A stretch of DNA of 64,000 nt from Paraeggerthella hongkongensis (GTDB lineage Bacteria; Actinomycetota; Coriobacteriia; Coriobacteriales; Eggerthellaceae). This document shows positions 18,273 to 28,049 of this stretch, piece by piece. The stretch lies in NCBI RefSeq assembly GCF_003340345.1, contig NZ_PPTQ01000008.1:82445-146444 (forward strand). Direction: 5' to 3'. A model generated the notes under the pieces. The model worked only from the letters and a program-made list of their open reading frames with translations. It searched no databases and was not told the origin of the DNA. Made by a program: the position numbers and the translations under genes. Each line of letters opens with the position of its first letter. The first letter of the stretch is position 1.

Positions 18273-18491
18273 GCATCATTACTTACAATTTGACTATGCC
18301 TGCGCGCCCGTCCGCGCAGGTTCCATCGCCCGCGCGGCGCCACGGCGCAACGCCGCGCCCCCGCCGCGGGAAGCACTGCGCAAACGCGTTTCATAGCCCC
18401 TGATCAATGGCATCATTACGTATCCCTACTACTTTTTTTGCGATGCACCGATTTTTAAGTATCGCCGAATTACCATGCGCCTTGCGATGCA
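18273..18491. promoter_or_regulatory. divergent control region with two pairs of direct repeats
   Basis: The 514 bases between etfB and the hydratase (18130-18643) hold two pairs of 10-base direct repeats: GCATCATTAC at 18273-18282 and 18410-18419 (both followed by nTA), and TTGCGATGCA at 18438-18447 and 18482-18491, the latter 44 bases apart (about four helical turns). The area around 18410-18470 is locally AT-rich (ACTTTTTTTG, ATTTTTAAG). These are candidate activator or repressor sites for the two divergent CoA-pathway units; no convincing promoter hexamer pair was identified. Confidence 0.35.
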
Positions 18492-18643
18492 ACGGCATAG
18501 CTGCGATCGCTAGTATTCAGGGCAGTTGTTCGAGCGAGTAAAACACGACGGCGGCACGCTGCAATCGAGCCGAATCACGTGCGGAACATCGCTCGGCGCC
18601 ACGCGCGGCTTCGCGCGAAATCGCAACCAGTCAAGGAGGAGCA

Positions 18644-19429
18644 ATGGCAGATTACTATGGTACCGACACCGTCGTATCCGAACTTCGCGAGGACGGTCTG
18701 CTGATCATCCGCATCAACCGCCCCGACGTGGCAAACGCCCTTAACGGCGTCACCTCCAAGGCCATGGAGAACATCATGAACAACGCCGAGACCGATCCCG
18801 CCGTGCGCGCGATCATCGTCACCGGCACGGGCAAGGTGTTCTGCGCGGGCGAGGATCTTTCCGAGCTGAGCGAAGGCGGCGAGTGCCAGACCGTGACCGA
18901 GCATGGCTTCGGCGGCCTGACCGCGCGCCTGTGCTCCAAGCCCGTCATCGCCGCATGCAACGGCTCCGCGGCCGGCGGCGGCATGGAAATCGCCCTGTCC
19001 TGCGACATGGTGGTTGCCGCCGAGAACGCCAAGTTCGGCTGCACCGAGGTTGGCCTGGGCATCATCGCTTCCACGGGCGGCATCGTGCGCCTGGCGCGCG
19101 ACATCAACCGCAAGGATTGCATGGAGCTTCTGCTGACCGGCAAGAAGATCAAGGCTCCCGAGGCCAAGGCTCTCGGCCTGATCAACTACGTCGTGCCGGC
19201 CGAAGAGGTCATGGACCGCGCTATCGCGCTGGCCGAAGAGTGCCTGAAGAACGCTCCCCTCGCCCTCAAGTGGACGAAGAACATCGTGCACGCCGCCGAC
19301 CAGATGTCCGAAGAGGATGCCATGCGCTACTCCGACGCCGCGTACCGCTTCCTGGAGAAGACCGCCGACGGCATCGAAGGCCCGGCCGCTTTCGTCGAGA
19401 AGCGCACGCCGGTTTGGCAGGGCAAGTAA
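18644..19429 (+). CDS. enoyl-CoA hydratase/isomerase family protein, CaiD-like
   Basis: Crotonase-fold enzyme of 261 residues. The oxyanion-hole segments are TGTGKVFCAGEDLSELSE and ACNGSAAGGGMEIALSCDM; a catalytic Glu is present in the GCTEVGLGIIASTGG segment, as in crotonobetainyl-CoA hydratase and related hydratases. AAGGAGG precedes the ATG. It is divergent from etfB and ends at a 30-base palindromic terminator. The substrate is probably a 2-enoyl-CoA made by the neighbouring CoA ligase; the exact acyl group is unknown. Confidence 0.87.
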   Translation: MADYYGTDTVVSELREDGLLIIRINRPDVANALNGVTSKAMENIMNNAETDPAVRAIIVTGTGKVFCAGEDLSELSEGGECQTVTEHGFGGLTARLCSKPVIAACNGSAAGGGMEIALSCDMVVAAENAKFGCTEVGLGIIASTGGIVRLARDINRKDCMELLLTGKKIKAPEAKALGLINYVVPAEEVMDRAIALAEECLKNAPLALKWTKNIVHAADQMSEEDAMRYSDAAYRFLEKTADGIEGPAAFVEKRTPVWQGK

Positions 19430-19482
19430 CTCCCCTTTATCAATCCACTCGGTCCGCGCGGGCATTCGCGCGGCCATCCGCC

Positions 19483-19512
19483 ACGTGCCCGGGCTGCGCA
19501 GCCCGGGCACGT
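19483..19512 (+). terminator. 30-bp perfect palindrome, terminator after hydratase gene
   Basis: ACGTGCCCGGGCTGC followed directly by its exact reverse complement, 53 bases after the hydratase stop; followed by TTTCATT. A strong hairpin, though the T-run is short. It may serve both directions, since the next gene ends on the opposite strand at 19687. Confidence 0.6.
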
Positions 19513-19686
19513 TTCATTGGCGGGACGGAGCAAGACGAACGAAACGACCGAAGCGCCAAGGGCGGCGAAGCGCCAGAGCGGGCAACGGGCGCGCCGCAAG
19601 ACGACCGGGCGACTACTGGGGCGACGCTTCCTTCGCCCTGCCCTCGCCTCGCCGTCCCGCGCCGCCGGGCGCCGGGCGCCGTCAGC

Positions 19687-20160
19687 TTACTCCACGTTCG
19701 ACATCACGCCGCCGTACATCTTGTACCCGACGGCCTTCGATTCGCAGTAGACGCTCTCGACGTTCAGAGCAGCCTTGGCCTTTTCGATAAGGCCGATCAC
19801 CGCTTGGTCGCTTCCGTGCACGCTATCGAACACGAGCGTATCGTTTTGGATAATGGTGCCGTCTTCGGCGGCATAGCCGCCTTCAGCCTCGTACACCGTG
19901 TAGCCCGACCCTGCTTCGACGAACAGCGGGATGAGGATGTCCTTCGCCTCGTCCATCGTAAGCACCTGCTTGCCGGCATCCTTGTCGTACAGCCCGAAGT
20001 ACAGGCAGTACACGATCTCCTGCTGGTCGGTCACGCCGTTGACCAGCGACGGCGGCTCCTGCGAAGCTCCCTGCGCGCCCGTGCATCCGACCATCACCGA
20101 AGCGGCGAGCGCCGTTGCGCACACGCACGCGCACAGCTTCCCAAACGTTTTCGTCTTCAT
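19687..20160 (-). CDS. lipoprotein, possibly DUF3574-like
   Basis: Protein of 157 residues with a lipoprotein signal peptide (KTKTFGKLCACVCATALAAS then lipobox VMVGC, Cys about 26). The mature part, with EIVYCLYFGLYDKDAG, MDEAKDILIPLFVEAGSGYT and DGTIIQNDTLVFDSVHG, resembles the layout of DUF3574 proteins (YFGL near the start, a G-containing turn, then a conserved strand). GGGAGGC precedes the ATG. Expected to sit on the outer face of the membrane. Function unknown. Confidence 0.75.
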   Translation of the reverse strand: MKTKTFGKLCACVCATALAASVMVGCTGAQGASQEPPSLVNGVTDQQEIVYCLYFGLYDKDAGKQVLTMDEAKDILIPLFVEAGSGYTVYEAEGGYAAEDGTIIQNDTLVFDSVHGSDQAVIGLIEKAKAALNVESVYCESKAVGYKMYGGVMSNVE

Positions 20161-20259
20161 AGCAGCCTCCCTTGTCTCGATGCGGCCTATAGTAGCACCG
20201 AGCCACGACGGCTGCGACCGAAACCAAGCGAGCGAAGCATTTCGTCCGCAAGAAGGCCG

Positions 20260-21558
20260 CTACGAGGCCTTTCCGCGTCCGGCGGCATCGTCAAGTTCGC
20301 CTGTAAGACGCTCTTTGAGCGTCAGCTTGCGCGGGGCGAACGGATGGGGCAAAGGCACGTCGCGGCCGATGGAGCGCATCGCGACGTCCCACAGCACCCG
20401 GTTGCCGCAATAGTACAGGTAGCGTTTTCTTATCTGGGGGATCTTCCGCTCGTCGAAGCGCCCCGATTCGGCGAACCCATCGAGGATCGCGTCGCTTTTC
20501 TCTTTCGCCACGGCCCTTCGCCACGCGAGCACCGCATTCGCCACGAACACGCCCACCGTATAGGGCAGCACCAGCGCCCGAACGAGCGCGATCATGTCCT
20601 CGCGCCGATAGCTTGAAAGCGCCGCAGCCTGGCCTCCCAAAAGGCTCGCGTCCAGCGCGCGGCCTTCGCTCGAGGCAACCCATTGCTGCACGTCGGACAC
20701 CCACACCCCCGCGAACACGATGGCCGCGCCCGAGAACACCGCCGCCGCCAGCCCCATTCCCTTGAGCCACCAGCGAACGCTGCCCATCCAGTATTGGGGA
20801 ACCGTATAGGTGTACAGCAGCAGCAAAAGCGCCGCGAACACGATCGATGCGCCCACGATCAGCGGATCTTGCTGCAAGAAGTAGTCGGTAGCCACCTTCA
20901 GAACGCTTTGAACCTGGTACAGCCAGGAAAACCCGCCCGCCAGCATGGTTTCGGCGGACAGGCCCCAATCCTGCACTACGGACATGACCCAGGAAAGCAG
21001 CATGCTGGCAACGGCCACGATGATGAAGAACGCCGGCAACGTGACGGACACGCTGGCCATGCCGCGCAGAAAGGCGCCGTCGAACCGCAGCGCAAGAAAG
21101 TAGAACAGTAAAAACCCGCCCATGAGCACCGCGGCGAACGCCAGGTACGTGGCAAGCGTAGAGGGAATCGCCACGCCCGGGAAAAGCGAGAGCACCGCGC
21201 GAACGATCAGCGCGAACACCGTCGCCGCCACGATGGAGCCGCAGCTGAGGACCCACGCTCGCTGCACGCGATCGCGGTCGGTGTCAAGCTCGTCCACCCC
21301 GTTGCGCTCCACGACGTCGACAAGCTCCAGGTTATGAATGCGCCGCATTGCGCATGCCGTCTTCAGCGAGAGCGCAACCGAAAGCGGCAGGAACAAGGCC
21401 AGGCCGACCCAGGCGGGCAGCGCGGCGCAAAACGCCGCGAACAGAAGCACGGGAATCCCCCATCGATACCAGCTGTCGAACGGACGCGCAACCCAGGCGC
21501 GCATGCGCCGCAGGCACGCCATCGCGACGCGCTCGATGTCTTTGATAGTCGAATTCAT
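20260..21558 (-). CDS. multi-pass membrane protein of unknown function
   Basis: Protein of 432 residues from the ATG at 21558 (only a weak ribosome-binding site). About eight to nine hydrophobic segments, the first pair at about residues 30-65 (WGIPVLLFAAFCAALPAWVG) and others around VFALIVRAVLSLFPGVAIP, FFIIVAVASMLLSWVMS and IVFAALLLLLYTYTVPQY. A charged C-terminal tail follows (RKIPQIRKRYLYYC). I recognise no family. It is 99 bases downstream of the lipoprotein start and separately transcribed. Confidence 0.65.
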   Translation of the reverse strand: MNSTIKDIERVAMACLRRMRAWVARPFDSWYRWGIPVLLFAAFCAALPAWVGLALFLPLSVALSLKTACAMRRIHNLELVDVVERNGVDELDTDRDRVQRAWVLSCGSIVAATVFALIVRAVLSLFPGVAIPSTLATYLAFAAVLMGGFLLFYFLALRFDGAFLRGMASVSVTLPAFFIIVAVASMLLSWVMSVVQDWGLSAETMLAGGFSWLYQVQSVLKVATDYFLQQDPLIVGASIVFAALLLLLYTYTVPQYWMGSVRWWLKGMGLAAAVFSGAAIVFAGVWVSDVQQWVASSEGRALDASLLGGQAAALSSYRREDMIALVRALVLPYTVGVFVANAVLAWRRAVAKEKSDAILDGFAESGRFDERKIPQIRKRYLYYCGNRVLWDVAMRSIGRDVPLPHPFAPRKLTLKERLTGELDDAAGRGKAS

Positions 21559-21765
21559 ACCAGCAGTGTACGATCGGGCGCAAGGGCGAACAAGCAACGC
21601 CACGGAAACGACGGAAGGCCGCCCGCGCTGCGACGAGGCAGTCGGCAAGCGCGGGGGATCGCATGCCCACGAACGGATCGCATGCCCGCAAGCGGATCGC
21701 AGCCCGCGAACGCGAGCCCACGGGCGCGCCCCGCACCCGCGAGAGGGCCGTGCGCTCGCAAAATC

Positions 21766-21943
21766 GCGTTCGCTGGCGGTTTTTGACGGTTTGAGGTCGT
21801 CATGCGACGCGCCACAAGTGCATTCCAACATTTACTGCATCAGCGCAAAGCCCTGAACTGGGGTGATACGATGCAAGCTGTTCGTGTGCACCCACGAAGG
21901 CTCGCCCAACAACCTCAAACCGTAAAAACCTGCCAGCGAACGC
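21766..21943. repeat. 178-bp element closed by 32-base imperfect inverted repeats
   Basis: The left arm (21766-21797, beginning GCGTTCGCTGGC and ending ACGGTTTGAGGT) is repeated in inverse orientation at 21912-21943 with two single-base indels. The 114 bases between carry no plausible gene. It lies in the 712-base gap 21559-22270 between the membrane-protein gene and ilvC; the rest of that gap is GC-rich with short local repeats (GGATCGCATGCCC/GGATCGCAGCCC) and no recognisable gene. Possible small non-autonomous mobile element or long RNA hairpin. No target-site duplication seen. Confidence 0.5.
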
Positions 21944-22270
21944 CCTATTTGCTGCGCAACCCGGAACGGCCGAGCGAACAGGAGCCCATCGAGCGGAATT
22001 CGCCCAAGTGCGACCGGTCGAGGGCGCGCGACGCCGAGCGCGAACGTGCGCCGCCAATCGCGAGAAGTCGCACGCGGGCAACGAAGGTCCGCCCGCGCAC
22101 GATCGCAAGCGGGCGCACTTGCCGGACGACGCCCGACCAGGCGCGCCCGCTCCGCAAAGGCGCACGCCGCCGGACGCAAGCGGGCGGCGCAAGCTCGTGC
22201 CTGTGCCGCCCGCGTTTCGCGCCCTCGCATGAAAAGCCGCGCCCGCCCTGAAGACGCGCAGCGCCCCAGG

Positions 22271-23329
<1,059 letters not shown>

Positions 23330-23815
23330 CTACACGTCCTTGCTGTTTCGGGACATGGCTATTTTGCCGGTGCGGATGATCTCCTTGATGCCGTAGGCGC
23401 GGAAGAGGTCCTCCATGCCCTTGAGCTTGTTCTCGTCGCCGGTGGCCTCGATAGTGAGCGAGCTTCTTCCCACGTCGACGATCTTCGCGCGGAAGACGTT
23501 GGCGATCTCGATGATCTCGCTGCGCCGCTCGGGCGATGCGTTCACCTTGAACATCACCAGTTCGCGCTCGATGGCGGCGTCGTTGGTGAGGTCGGTGATC
23601 TTATGCACGCTGATCAGCTTGTGAAGCTGCTTGGTAATCTGCTCGAACGCAACCTCGTCGGCTTTGACGATGGCCGTCACGCGCGACATGGTGGGATCTT
23701 CGGTAGGACCGACGGACAGCGACTCGATGTTGAAGCCGCGCCGCGAGATGAGCCCCGTCACGCGCGAGAGCACGCCGGGCTTGTTCTCCACGAGAACAGA
23801 CAGGATGTGCCTCAT
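23330..23815 (-). CDS. ilvN: acetolactate synthase small (regulatory) subunit
   Basis: Protein of 161 residues with an N-terminal ACT domain (MRHILSVLVENKPGVLSRVT, then RRGFNIESLSVGPTED) and the family's C-terminal domain. It confers feedback control by branched-chain amino acids on IlvB. The ATG overlaps the ilvB stop as ATGA, with GGGAGGG upstream. Confidence 0.95.
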   Translation of the reverse strand: MRHILSVLVENKPGVLSRVTGLISRRGFNIESLSVGPTEDPTMSRVTAIVKADEVAFEQITKQLHKLISVHKITDLTNDAAIERELVMFKVNASPERRSEIIEIANVFRAKIVDVGRSSLTIEATGDENKLKGMEDLFRAYGIKEIIRTGKIAMSRNSKDV

Positions 23816-25722
23816 CGTCCCTCCCCTTTCTGCCCGGCTGCGGGCACGTCGATGCGCACGGCGCCCACCGCCACGTCGATCGCCCCCATGACCTCGTCGA
23901 GCGCGCGGCCCGGCGCCACCATGGGATACACGTTCTGATCGCGCGAAATGGCCACGTCGAGCAAATAGGGGCCCGGCGCCTCCAGCATGCGCGCAAGCGC
24001 CGCATCCAGCTGATCGGGATGCTCCACGCGCTCGCCCTGCCAACCGTACGCGTCGGCCAGCTTCACGAAATCGGGCGTCGCGTCCAGCAGCGTAGCCGAG
24101 TAGCGGCCCTCGTAGAACAGCCGCTGCCACTGATGCACCATGCCCAGGCAGCGATTGTCCATGATGAGCACCTTCACCGGCGTACCGTGCACGGCGGCCG
24201 TGGCCATTTCCTGGCTGTTCATTTGGAACGACCCGTCGCCGGCCACACACACCACGCGCTTTTCGGGGCAGCCGATGGCCGCGCCGATGGCCGCCGGAAA
24301 GCCGAATCCCATGGTGCCCAAACCGCCCGACGACAAAAACGTGCGCGGCGCCTCGCGATCGATGCTCTGAGCCGCCCACATCTGATGCTGGCCCACTTCG
24401 GTGACCACGATGCTCTTGTGCGGGTCCAGCAGAGCGGACAGCTTTCGCATGACCACCTCAGGCACGATTTCTTCGGGATTGTCCCCCAGATCAGGATGGT
24501 AGAACGGGTAACGCGAGCGCCACGCCGCTATCTTCTCGACCCAATCGCTCGTCGCAGGCTGGGCGTTCTCCTTCTCGAGCGCCGCCACGATGCCGGCCAA
24601 AACGCCCCTGAGGTCGCCCACGATGGGAATCTGCACCTCGCGGACCTTGCCGATCTCGGCAGGGTCGATATCGATGTGGATCACGTCGGCCCGGGGCGCG
24701 AACTCGTCGAGCTTCCCCGTGACGCGGTCCGAGAAACGAGCGCCCGCAGCGATGATCAGGTCGCTTTCCGTCATGGCCAGGTTGGCGTACTTGGAGCCGT
24801 GCATGCCCACCGGCCCCAGGTTGAGCTTGTGCGAAGCCGGGAACGCCCCCTTGCCCATAAGCGTGGTGACCGCGGGAATCTGCATGAGCTCGGCCAGGCG
24901 GATCAACTCGTCGGAAGCGCCGGACGACACGATGCCGCCGCCCACGTACAGCACGGGGCGCTCGGCCTGCTTGATGCGGGCCACAGCCTGCTTGATCTGC
25001 TTGGCGTTGCCGCGATACGTAGGCTTGTAGGACGGCAGGTTCACTTCGTCGGGATAGGAGAACACCATGCTTTCGGAGGCAAGGTCGCTTGGCACGTCGA
25101 TGAGAACCGGGCCGGGTCGCCCGGTTTTGGCGATATGGAATGCCTCGCGAAACGTGCGGGTCAGCTCGTCGGTCGACTGCAGCAGGTAGCTGTGCTTGAC
25201 CACCGGCATGGAAATGCCCACGATGTCCGATTCCTGGAACGAGTCCGTGCCGATCACGCCGCGCGGCACCTGGCCCGTGATGACCACGAGCGGCACGCTG
25301 TCCATGTAGGCGGTCGCGATGCCCGTGACCGTGTTGGTGGCGCCCGGCCCGCTGGTCACGATGACCACGCCCACGTTGCCCGTGGCGCGGGCGTACCCGT
25401 CCGCCTCGTGCACCGCGCCTTGTTCGTGCCGAGACAGCACGTGCGTGATCTGCTGGGAATCGTACAGCGCGTCGTACATCTTGATGGCCTGGCCGCCCGG
25501 ATAGCCGAACACCACGTCTACGCCCTCGGCCTCGAGGGAGGCGATCACCGCTTCAGCCGCGATCATCGTGGATCCCTGCTTGGCGGTGCCGCTTCCCAAC
25601 CCGCGCGGAGCGCCCACTGCAGCCGCGCTGGCCGCGGCTCGCGGTGCCGACGCTTTCTGTCGACCCGCCGCACCGCACGCGGCAGGATCGCGCGCATCGC
25701 GTTCTTCGATTCGTTCGCTCAT
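23812..25722 (-). CDS. ilvB: acetolactate synthase large (catalytic) subunit
   Basis: Thiamine-diphosphate enzyme of 636 residues from the ATG at 25722, which overlaps the ilvD stop as ATGA. The family core begins about residue 53 (MIAAEAVIASLEAEGVDVVF), preceded by an Ala-rich tail of about 50 residues; an internal start at that Met is possible. Motifs are GYPGGQAIKMYDAL, HEQGAVHEADGYARATG with the catalytic Glu, and the TPP-binding GDGSFQMNSQEMATA followed by NNR-like DNRCLGMV. Confidence 0.95.
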   Translation of the reverse strand: MSERIEERDARDPAACGAAGRQKASAPRAAASAAAVGAPRGLGSGTAKQGSTMIAAEAVIASLEAEGVDVVFGYPGGQAIKMYDALYDSQQITHVLSRHEQGAVHEADGYARATGNVGVVIVTSGPGATNTVTGIATAYMDSVPLVVITGQVPRGVIGTDSFQESDIVGISMPVVKHSYLLQSTDELTRTFREAFHIAKTGRPGPVLIDVPSDLASESMVFSYPDEVNLPSYKPTYRGNAKQIKQAVARIKQAERPVLYVGGGIVSSGASDELIRLAELMQIPAVTTLMGKGAFPASHKLNLGPVGMHGSKYANLAMTESDLIIAAGARFSDRVTGKLDEFAPRADVIHIDIDPAEIGKVREVQIPIVGDLRGVLAGIVAALEKENAQPATSDWVEKIAAWRSRYPFYHPDLGDNPEEIVPEVVMRKLSALLDPHKSIVVTEVGQHQMWAAQSIDREAPRTFLSSGGLGTMGFGFPAAIGAAIGCPEKRVVCVAGDGSFQMNSQEMATAAVHGTPVKVLIMDNRCLGMVHQWQRLFYEGRYSATLLDATPDFVKLADAYGWQGERVEHPDQLDAALARMLEAPGPYLLDVAISRDQNVYPMVAPGRALDEVMGAIDVAVGAVRIDVPAAGQKGEGR

Positions 25723-27392
25723 GAGACGTACGCCCCCTTGTCTGCAGATGAGACGAGCTTCGCGTATTTCGCGAGCACGCCATGATCGTGTTTCGGCGCG
25801 GGAAGGCGAAACGCCTCGCGACGCCGGGAAAGCTCGTCGTCGCTCACGTGCAGGGTGAGCGCGCCGCCTTCGATGTCCACCGTCACCTGATCGCCTTCCT
25901 TAACGAGCGCGATAGGCCCGCCCGCCGCGGCTTCAGGGCTCACGTGCCCGACGGCCGGGCCCTTCGTCGCGCCCGAGAAGCGCCCGTCGGTGATGAGCGC
26001 GACGCTCGTGGACAGGCCCATCCCCGAAATGGCCGACGTGGGAGTGAGCATCTCGCGCATGCCCGGGCCGCCCTTGGGGCCCTCGTAGCGAATGACCACG
26101 ACGTCGCCCGAAACGATCTCGCCCGCGTAGATCGCCGCGCAAGCCGCCTCCTCGCTGTCGAAGCAGCGCGCCGGTCCCGTGTGCTTCATCATGGACGGAT
26201 CGACCGCCGACTTCTTGACAACGGCCCCGTCAGGCGCGATGTTGCCGTGCAGCACCCGAAGCGCGCCCACCGGCGAGAACGGGTTGTCGTGCGAACGGCA
26301 CACCTCGCCGTCGGCCGGCTTCGTGCACGACGCCAGATAGTCGTCCATCGGCCCCATGCACGTCACGGCCGTGCGGTCGAGCAGCCCGAGCTTCGCCAGC
26401 TCGTGCATGACCACCGGCACGCCGCCCACCTCGTACAGGTCGCTGAGCGGGCGCGGGCCCGAAGGCTGCAGCTTCACCAGATGCGGAGTGCGCGCGCTTG
26501 CAGCGTCCCAGTCGTCCATGGTCACGGGGCATCCCGCTTCGCGCGCGATGGCCGTCAGATGCAGCACCGTGTTCGTGGAGCCGCCGAACGCCATATCGCA
26601 CTCCATGGCGTTGTGCACGGCGGCGGCGTTCACGATGTCGCGCATGCATACGCCCCGCTCCAGCAGCTCCATCACCTTCATGCCGGCGTGCTTCGCCAGG
26701 CGGATGCGCTCGGAATAGACCGCCGGCACCGTGCCGTTGCCCGGCAAGGCGATGCCCAGGGCTTCGCACAAGCAGTTCATGGAATTCGCCGTGAACAGAC
26801 CCGAGCAACTGCCGCACGTAGGGCACGCCGTGTCCTCGTAGTGCTTGAGCTCTTCAACCGTCATGGATCCCTGCTGAACGGCAGCCGCGCCATCGAACAA
26901 CGTGTTGAGATCGGTGGAGGGGCCGCAGCCGCCGGGCTGCTTTCCGGCCAGCATGGGGCCGCCGGACACGAACACCGTGGGAATGTTCACGCGCAGGGCG
27001 CCCAGCAGCATGCCCGGCACGATCTTGTCGCAGTTGGGAATGCACACGAGGGCGTCGAAGGCGTGGCCCTGCACGGCACATTCCAGGCTGTCGGCGATGA
27101 CCTCGCGCGACACGAGCGAGTAATGCATGCCGTCGTGGTTCATGGCGATGCCGTCGCACACCCCGATGGTCGAAAGCTCGAACGGCACGCCGCCCGCCAT
27201 GTAGATGCCGGCCTTTACGGCCTCGGCGATTTTATCCAGGTTGTTGTGTCCGGGAATAACGTCGTTTCGGGAGTTGAACACCGCAACGAGCGGGCGCTTC
27301 AGCTCCTCGTCGGTGATGCCGTCCGCCTTGAGCAAGCTGCGGTGGGGGGCGCGCGCCACGCCGGCGGTAACGGCTTCGCTTCTCAGCTGCAT
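25719..27392 (-). CDS. ilvD: dihydroxy-acid dehydratase
   Basis: Iron-sulfur enzyme of 557 residues acting third in valine/isoleucine synthesis. Cluster cysteines lie in IPNCDKIVPG and CPTCGSCSGLF; GGSTNTVLHL and ITDGRFSGATKGPAVGHVSP are IlvD/Edd signatures. The ATG at 27392 has GGAAGGAG just upstream; an earlier in-frame start would lie inside the leader terminator. It is the first structural gene after the T-box leader and is coupled to ilvB by ATGA. Confidence 0.96.
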   Translation of the reverse strand: MQLRSEAVTAGVARAPHRSLLKADGITDEELKRPLVAVFNSRNDVIPGHNNLDKIAEAVKAGIYMAGGVPFELSTIGVCDGIAMNHDGMHYSLVSREVIADSLECAVQGHAFDALVCIPNCDKIVPGMLLGALRVNIPTVFVSGGPMLAGKQPGGCGPSTDLNTLFDGAAAVQQGSMTVEELKHYEDTACPTCGSCSGLFTANSMNCLCEALGIALPGNGTVPAVYSERIRLAKHAGMKVMELLERGVCMRDIVNAAAVHNAMECDMAFGGSTNTVLHLTAIAREAGCPVTMDDWDAASARTPHLVKLQPSGPRPLSDLYEVGGVPVVMHELAKLGLLDRTAVTCMGPMDDYLASCTKPADGEVCRSHDNPFSPVGALRVLHGNIAPDGAVVKKSAVDPSMMKHTGPARCFDSEEAACAAIYAGEIVSGDVVVIRYEGPKGGPGMREMLTPTSAISGMGLSTSVALITDGRFSGATKGPAVGHVSPEAAAGGPIALVKEGDQVTVDIEGGALTLHVSDDELSRRREAFRLPAPKHDHGVLAKYAKLVSSADKGAYVS

Positions 27393-27419
27393 CTGGCTCC
27401 TTCCTTCGAGTCCGACCAT

Positions 27420-27452
27420 AAAAAAATCCTGTTGCACGTAAGCTGCACCAGG
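27420..27452 (-). terminator. leader terminator (attenuator) before ilvD
   Basis: On the minus strand CCTG-G-TGCA, seven-base loop, TGCA-A-CAGG forms an eight-pair stem with one mismatch, followed by A and seven T, ending 27 bases before the ilvD start codon. It is the natural off-state of the T-box leader upstream. Confidence 0.75.
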
Positions 27453-27692
27453 ACCTCAGAAGGAAAGCGGATACGACGCGACGAAGACGCGCGGCCTATC
27501 TCAATCGGACTGATAACGGAGTCGCCGGTTCAGCCTACTTGCCCGCGGGTTCCCGAAGATCGTCCGGGCGAGCCGCGCAACGTTCGAACCGAACTGCTCG
27601 GAGGTGGCGTTCAGGCCGCCCACCACCGGCTCGCAGCATCCGCCGGCTCTCTGAAGATGGGTTCGTCCCTACTGTCCTCGTCAACGCATTTC
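27453..27692 (-). ncRNA. T-box leader (tRNA-sensing riboswitch) of the ilv operon
   Basis: Reading the minus strand, the leader shows the ordered landmarks of a T-box: GAGGACAGTAG (about 27680-27670), CAGAGAGCCGG (27652-27642), a distal loop TGCTGCGAGCCGG (27637-27625), GAACGCCACCTCCGAGC (27612-27596, the end of stem I where the specifier lies) and an AAGTAGGCTGAACCGGCG at 27540-27523 resembling the conserved T-box sequence AGGGTGGNACCGCG. A terminator with a T-run follows. Uncharged tRNA should therefore allow read-through into ilvD. I could not fix the specifier codon; leucine, isoleucine or valine would fit the operon. Confidence 0.75.
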
Positions 27693-27715
27693 GTTCTATG
27701 AAGTTGTTGCAGGCC

Positions 27716-27743
27716 AGTATACCCCAGCTTGCCGCGCGCACAA
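27716..27743 (-). promoter_or_regulatory. promoter of the ilv operon leader
   Basis: On the minus strand TTGTGC (27743-27738), a 16-base spacer and TATACT (27721-27716) lie directly upstream of the T-box leader; transcription would start near 27709. The remaining sequence to the divergent gene at 28050 shows nothing further. Confidence 0.55.
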
Positions 27744-28049
27744 GCGAAACTTCGACGGGCGCGCGGCGCGCGCAGGAAATTCACACGAGCCAACTCGGAA
27801 ATGAGGCGGACAGGACCGAGAGACAACGTCGAAGGTGCCCGTACCGCGATTCGATGCCAGAAAGCAACATGCATGCCCAAGATGACAATCCGTCAACCAG
27901 TCAGTCAGAACCGAGCAACGGTTTCGCCGGCGAACGCGGCGAAAAGCACCGAAACCGTACACTTTCTTTTTACGTACGCGTCCTGAAGCCGATACGGAAC
28001 GCGTCATACGTCTGCCGTCGATCGCCTGGCCGCGAAAGGAGGAGCCGCC

